54,092 nucleotides of DNA from Clostridiales bacterium (GTDB lineage: Bacteria; Bacillota; Clostridia; Oscillospirales; Oscillospiraceae), in assembly GCA_021205205.1 (NCBI GenBank), contig JAJPXY010000132.1, positions 1-54,092 of the forward strand. The letters run 5' to 3'. Made by a program: the position numbers and the translations under genes. Under the pieces are notes generated by a model. It ran no database searches. It saw only the letters and a list, made by a program, of their open reading frames with translations, and was not told where the DNA came from. Position 1 is the first letter of the stretch. Every line of letters starts with the position of its first letter. This document shows, piece by piece, positions 50,698 through 54,092 of this stretch.

Positions 50698-53610
50698 TTA
50701 AGTGATTTGAATGGTATGGACGCCGCTGCGGACGGTGGCGTAGGGAATCGTCCCGTCGCTCTCCAGCGGAATGGAACGGCGCAGCCCCTTCCATTCGTAC
50801 ACGCCCTCCACCAGCAGCTTCTGCACCCGGCGGACGTTGGGCGTGTCCTGAATCGTCTGCCGCAGCTGGCTGATGCGCACCTGGTCGCCGATGTCCCGGC
50901 GCCGCCACCGCTGCCCGATCAGCTCCGTCAGCCGCCGGATGATGGTCTGCTGCGTGGCTGCGGCCTCGTCCAGATCCTCCATCTCCACCACCGCCTCCGT
51001 ATTCACGGTGACTACAGTGGAGGGTGTCACGTGGAGCAGCCCGGCGGCTGTCAGGGTGCAGCTGCATCGCTGCTCCAGGTAGTCGTATATTTTGTCGCAC
51101 AGGTCGGCTGTCGCCCGGCTTTCCTCCGGGGCGCAGCCCTCCACCACCACGGTGACGTGACCGGCAGCCGGACGGCTGTCCTCATCCAGCCCGGAGAAGC
51201 ATTTGACGTGCCGCGCCTGGGGAAATTCCTCCGCCACCATCTCTTCGTAGTCAGACACACCCAGCGCCCGACCCCGGTGGCGCAGCCGTTTGTTCCCAAG
51301 CGCCTCCAGCTTTTCCATGGGGAACCGGTCGGTGCCGCCGCTCATGGCGGTCAAATTGGTCAGGCTGCTGATCCTGGGCAGCGCGCCCACCGGCTCGGTC
51401 AGCTTTCCCGCCGGGATATTGCCCCGGCTCCCGCCGCCGCTGGCGTAGGCGACCCGCAGGTTCCGCTCCCCGGCGGGCGGCACTCTCCCGTGGACGCCGT
51501 CGCCAAAGGTGATGATCCCGTCGTAAGGCTCCAGCTGATAGCCCCGGGTTTCCCCGTCGGCCAGCTCCAGGTGCTTCATCCGCTCCCAGCGCACCCAGCA
51601 GTGGGTCAGCACGCTGTCCTCCCGTTCCAGGCGGACCCGTTCGGGCATGGCCTCCGCCAACGCCTCCGCGTCGGCTACCACCAGTCCGCCGATCTCATCC
51701 ACCCAAACCTGGCAGTTTTGCACCGGCCGCTCCAGCAGCTGAATTTGCTTGTTGGCCTCATAAACGCCTACATCGAACCACTGTTCCTCAGCGTCCCGGC
51801 ACTGGGCGGCGTCTACGGCGTTCAGCTGGACCCCCTTGATACGGGGATAGACCGCGCTCTCCAGGTAGGAGCTGCGAATCATGCGCAGCCAGCACCCCGA
51901 TTGGCCGAAAAAGTCGGTTTTCGGCAGGGGACGGGGCAGATACAACAGCACCAGCCCAGTGTGGAGCAGGTTGCGGGTCAGGCCCACCCACCGCACCGGC
52001 TCAAACCGGGTGCCCGTCCACGCCTCAAAGGAGATTTTATCGTCCAGTGTGCTCTGCCCCGCCACGTCAAAGAGCAGCGACAGGGGCATGGCATGGGGCG
52101 ACCGGTCAAAACACAGGTACATGGCGCGGGGTTCCTGCGCCATGGAGACGACAGCAGGGAACCGGAGGTGTTCCATCTGTTCCGCGCCAGTGATCTCCAC
52201 CCTGTTGCCGTTGTTTTCGGAGCAATACCGCTCCGCCGGAAGGGGAGAGGCATACTGCCAGCCGCACGACACGCCCCGGACATAGGGGACGATCCAGCGG
52301 GGCAGAGTGGAAAACTCGTTTTCCACATGGGCGACCCGAGCCCGAATGTACAGCCCCGGCTCCGCGTTGACCTCCGCCTCCCGCAGGTCCTCCGGTACCC
52401 GGAACACGGTCTCCAGCGGCCCCTCCAGTTTGCAGGAAAAGGGGTTCTTGTCGCCGGTCACAGGCAGGTTCGTCCAGCCCCGACCATTATAATACTCCCA
52501 GACCACCTCGTCCACATAGACGTCATCCGGCTCCACCGCGACGGCGTCCCTCTTGTCGATGATGCGCTGGTTGAAGGTGTATTGGGGGCCGTTATCACTG
52601 GGCGCGGTCACGACAGGCGCGATTTCCAGCCGCACCATGGCTGTGGCTCCCCGCTTGGAAAACACCTGGTCTGAGCGAATGTAAAACAGGGTGTATGGGG
52701 ACGGACGTCTGCCAAAGCAGTAGCCGCCGTCGGGCAGAGTGATGGGATTGTCCCCCCAGGACAGGCTCTCCGCCGCCCGCAGCCCCTCCGGGCGGCTGGA
52801 CAGCCGAACGCCGTCCACCCGAATCGTCCCGCCGGGAAAGCGCCCGGAACAGGTCACATACCGCTGACCGTCTGCCTCCGGCTCCAGCGCCTCCGGCTTC
52901 TCTTTGGTCAGCAGGATACGGTCGCCCTCCACGGCCACGGCGTCGAAGGGGACCTCCGCTCCGGCGGCCCGGTAGGACCAGACCGTCCCCTCTGCCGCCA
53001 GCAGCTTGGCCGTCTCCGCCGCGGCGAACCGGTTTTCCGCCCGGATCTCCACCTCCACGGTGCAGCGCCCGTCCAGGGTGAGTACCTCGTCCTGGGAGAC
53101 GGAAAACCGATGCCGCTGCAAATTTTCTCCGCCGTTGGGGGCGAAGAACAACTGCGGCTGCTCCGGGTCCAGCTCCTGGATGACCTCCTCGTGGGCGTCC
53201 ACATAGTAGATGTGGGTCAGCATGGCGGCGGTCGCCTGGATGGGGCGCAGCGTCTCATAGACGATGTTCTCCCCGTCTGCATCCGGCGTAAAGATTTGCG
53301 TATGCCTCGGAACGGGCACCGGCTCCTCTACCGTATCATGGGGACGGAACTGGAGCAGCCCCTCCGCCGGCATGGGGTCGGGCATCTGCACCCCTGCCAG
53401 CTCCAAAAATTCGGTCAGCAGACGTTCCGGTACGGAGTTGAACCGGTCTACTGTCTGATAAAACATCTCGCCAAACAGCTGGGCGATGGCAGCGCCGGGG
53501 TCGTCCTGCGCCCCCTCATAGCGCCATTCCGGCGTATATTGACGGGCGTGGGCGGCCACCTCGGCCATCAGCTCCTGTTGGCTGCGGGGATCCAGGACAG
53601 GCGGGTTCAT
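50698..53610 (-). CDS. Large baseplate J-like protein (Afp11-like)
   Basis: This 970-residue protein opens with an AQDDPGAAIAQLFGEMFYQTVDRFNSVPERLL block and later has ITFGDGVHGRVPPAGERNLRVAYASGGGSRGNIPAG and the gpJ-like SDYEEMVAEEFPQARHVKCF segment. It is the long wedge component of contractile baseplates, the counterpart of T4 gp6 or Afp11. The ATG overlaps the gp25 stop codon (ATGA). It shares fold and several motifs (FGDG.HG) with the neighbouring 689-residue protein, as expected for a heterodimeric wedge. Confidence 0.87.
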   Translation of the reverse strand: MNPPVLDPRSQQELMAEVAAHARQYTPEWRYEGAQDDPGAAIAQLFGEMFYQTVDRFNSVPERLLTEFLELAGVQMPDPMPAEGLLQFRPHDTVEEPVPVPRHTQIFTPDADGENIVYETLRPIQATAAMLTHIYYVDAHEEVIQELDPEQPQLFFAPNGGENLQRHRFSVSQDEVLTLDGRCTVEVEIRAENRFAAAETAKLLAAEGTVWSYRAAGAEVPFDAVAVEGDRILLTKEKPEALEPEADGQRYVTCSGRFPGGTIRVDGVRLSSRPEGLRAAESLSWGDNPITLPDGGYCFGRRPSPYTLFYIRSDQVFSKRGATAMVRLEIAPVVTAPSDNGPQYTFNQRIIDKRDAVAVEPDDVYVDEVVWEYYNGRGWTNLPVTGDKNPFSCKLEGPLETVFRVPEDLREAEVNAEPGLYIRARVAHVENEFSTLPRWIVPYVRGVSCGWQYASPLPAERYCSENNGNRVEITGAEQMEHLRFPAVVSMAQEPRAMYLCFDRSPHAMPLSLLFDVAGQSTLDDKISFEAWTGTRFEPVRWVGLTRNLLHTGLVLLYLPRPLPKTDFFGQSGCWLRMIRSSYLESAVYPRIKGVQLNAVDAAQCRDAEEQWFDVGVYEANKQIQLLERPVQNCQVWVDEIGGLVVADAEALAEAMPERVRLEREDSVLTHCWVRWERMKHLELADGETRGYQLEPYDGIITFGDGVHGRVPPAGERNLRVAYASGGGSRGNIPAGKLTEPVGALPRISSLTNLTAMSGGTDRFPMEKLEALGNKRLRHRGRALGVSDYEEMVAEEFPQARHVKCFSGLDEDSRPAAGHVTVVVEGCAPEESRATADLCDKIYDYLEQRCSCTLTAAGLLHVTPSTVVTVNTEAVVEMEDLDEAAATQQTIIRRLTELIGQRWRRRDIGDQVRISQLRQTIQDTPNVRRVQKLLVEGVYEWKGLRRSIPLESDGTIPYATVRSGVHTIQIT

Positions 53611-54026
53611 TTCGCGCCCCCTCCTTCCGAACCTTCCGTGAGATAGAAGGGGTAGACGTGGTTATAGCGGTTATTGGTGTTGCGCACCGTGTAGGACACC
53701 TCCACGATCACCGTACCGGTGTGGGGGTCCGCCTGCCGACAGGTGACGGTCACATTGGTGATCCTCGGCTCCTGGTTGGTCAGCTGGCGGCTGATGTCGT
53801 AGGAAATGCTCTGTATCATAGAGGAGGAGATCGGGGCAAAGGCATATTCCATGGTGCTGGTGCCAAACTCCGGCCGCATGACCCGCTCGCCCCGCGACGT
53901 GCGGAGCAGAATGCCGATGGACTCCTGAATATCCTCTTCCTCGCTGACCATGGCCAGCTTTCCCGTCCGCGCATCCACTTGGAGCGGGAATTTCAGTCCC
54001 CGTCCCAGAAATTCCTTTCCGTCCAT
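53607..54026 (-). CDS. gp25/GpW-like baseplate wedge protein
   Basis: This 139-residue protein matches the GPW_gp25 family: LGRGLKFPLQV, EDIQESIGILLRTSRGERVMRPEFGT (about 32-57) and the EPRI-TNVTV C-terminal strands. gp25 links the sheath to the baseplate wedge in T4, T6SS and eCIS. Start ATG follows AAGGAGGGG. The 66 bases upstream to the window edge may hold the end of the previous gene (a frame ending VKIN-stop at 54078), but this cannot be confirmed. Confidence 0.9.
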   Translation of the reverse strand: MDGKEFLGRGLKFPLQVDARTGKLAMVSEEEDIQESIGILLRTSRGERVMRPEFGTSTMEYAFAPISSSMIQSISYDISRQLTNQEPRITNVTVTCRQADPHTGTVIVEVSYTVRNTNNRYNHVYPFYLTEGSEGGGAK

Positions 54027-54049
54027 TTGCCCCTCCTTTCCCGTATCAG

Positions 54050-54080
54050 GAAACCTCTGATTCCATAATTCCCGGCGTCA
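54050..54080. repeat. Dispersed repeat fragment, copy 2
   Basis: GGAAACCTCTGATTCCATAA followed by TTCCCGGCGTC resembles the sequence at 20774-20804. The copy here is short and truncated after GGCGTC. Confidence 0.5.
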
Positions 54081-54092
54081 GTTAATTTTCAC

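Noticed and set aside
35078..54026. Prophage tail operon
   Set aside because: Pvc16/DUF4255-like, eCIS-type AAA+ and PAAR-like genes without capsid, terminase, integrase or lysis genes favour a domesticated eCIS-type machine, although the left part of the structural cluster lies outside the window.

Overview
The window looks like chromosomal DNA of a gut-type Clostridia member (Bacillota), most like the high-GC Oscillospiraceae (Flavonifractor/Lawsonibacter/Intestinimonas relatives). This is inference from GC-rich genes, AT-rich TTGACA-N17-TATACT promoters, strong AGGAGG ribosome sites, YitT, YcxB and GlpP-family genes, anaerobic Etf/flavoenzyme metabolism, and a short dispersed repeat of which two copies are visible. 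No rRNA, tRNA, CRISPR array, transposase, integrase or replication origin was seen.

Region A (1-6777, + strand): a four-carbon acid-sugar module. It has a PdxA2-type dehydrogenase, a DUF1537 acid-sugar kinase, a divergent RpiB-type isomerase, a KdgT-type permease, a small membrane protein and a short archaeal-type triosephosphate isomerase, followed by an independent YitT membrane protein. The likely flow is import, 4-phosphorylation, oxidation and decarboxylation to DHAP, then isomerisation to GAP. Region B (6810-9433, - strand): a BCCT transporter and a YcxB-like membrane protein.

Region C (9535-20785): a Clostridial counterpart of the poorly understood E. coli ygc locus. It holds a divergent MFS transporter (YgcS role), an AGPS-like flavoenzyme (YgcU), EtfB/EtfA (YgcR/YgcQ), an extra and shortened GlcD-type subunit, a GlpP-family RNA antiterminator (YgcP), an SDR (YgcW), an FGGY kinase (YgcE), a GldA-type dehydrogenase and a SurE-type phosphatase. 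Its three transcription units (ygcS, ygcU-P, ygcW-surE) start from near-identical promoters. Each transcript would begin with a GTTACA-N-AGAG leader that can pair with a downstream (G)TAAC, and that same TAAC is also the 5' arm of an intrinsic terminator. With the antiterminator gene encoded inside the locus, this reads as a self-contained RNA-antitermination regulon, which is the best candidate here for an undescribed system.

Region D (21164-28482, + strand): an acetyltransferase plus lipoprotein-flavodoxin pair, then an AraC regulator (preceded by a 21-codon upstream ORF), a GH5 exo-glucanase-like enzyme, a GPH symporter and a GH30 enzyme. None of the enzymes has a signal peptide, so this is probably uptake and cytoplasmic hydrolysis of beta-gluco-oligosaccharides.

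Region E (28869-54092, - strand): a contractile-injection-system (eCIS/phage-tail-like) cluster, read right to left. It has gp25, two large baseplate proteins, a tail-P2-I-like protein, a conserved eCIS protein with an Ig-like tail, a kinase-like protein, a membrane cyclase-homology protein, a tail-anchored protein, a MORN-repeat membrane protein, a DUF4255/Pvc16-like protein, a beta-rich protein, a PAAR-like protein and the eCIS AAA+ ATPase. It runs directly into a partner-switching module: STAS, a MATE-HATPase fusion, a degenerate PP2C-HATPase receptor, an intact PP2C receptor and an RsbW-type kinase. The sheath, tube and spike genes would lie beyond the right edge. The several membrane-anchored proteins and the sensor/partner-switch genes suggest an injection machine tethered to the membrane or gated by signals.
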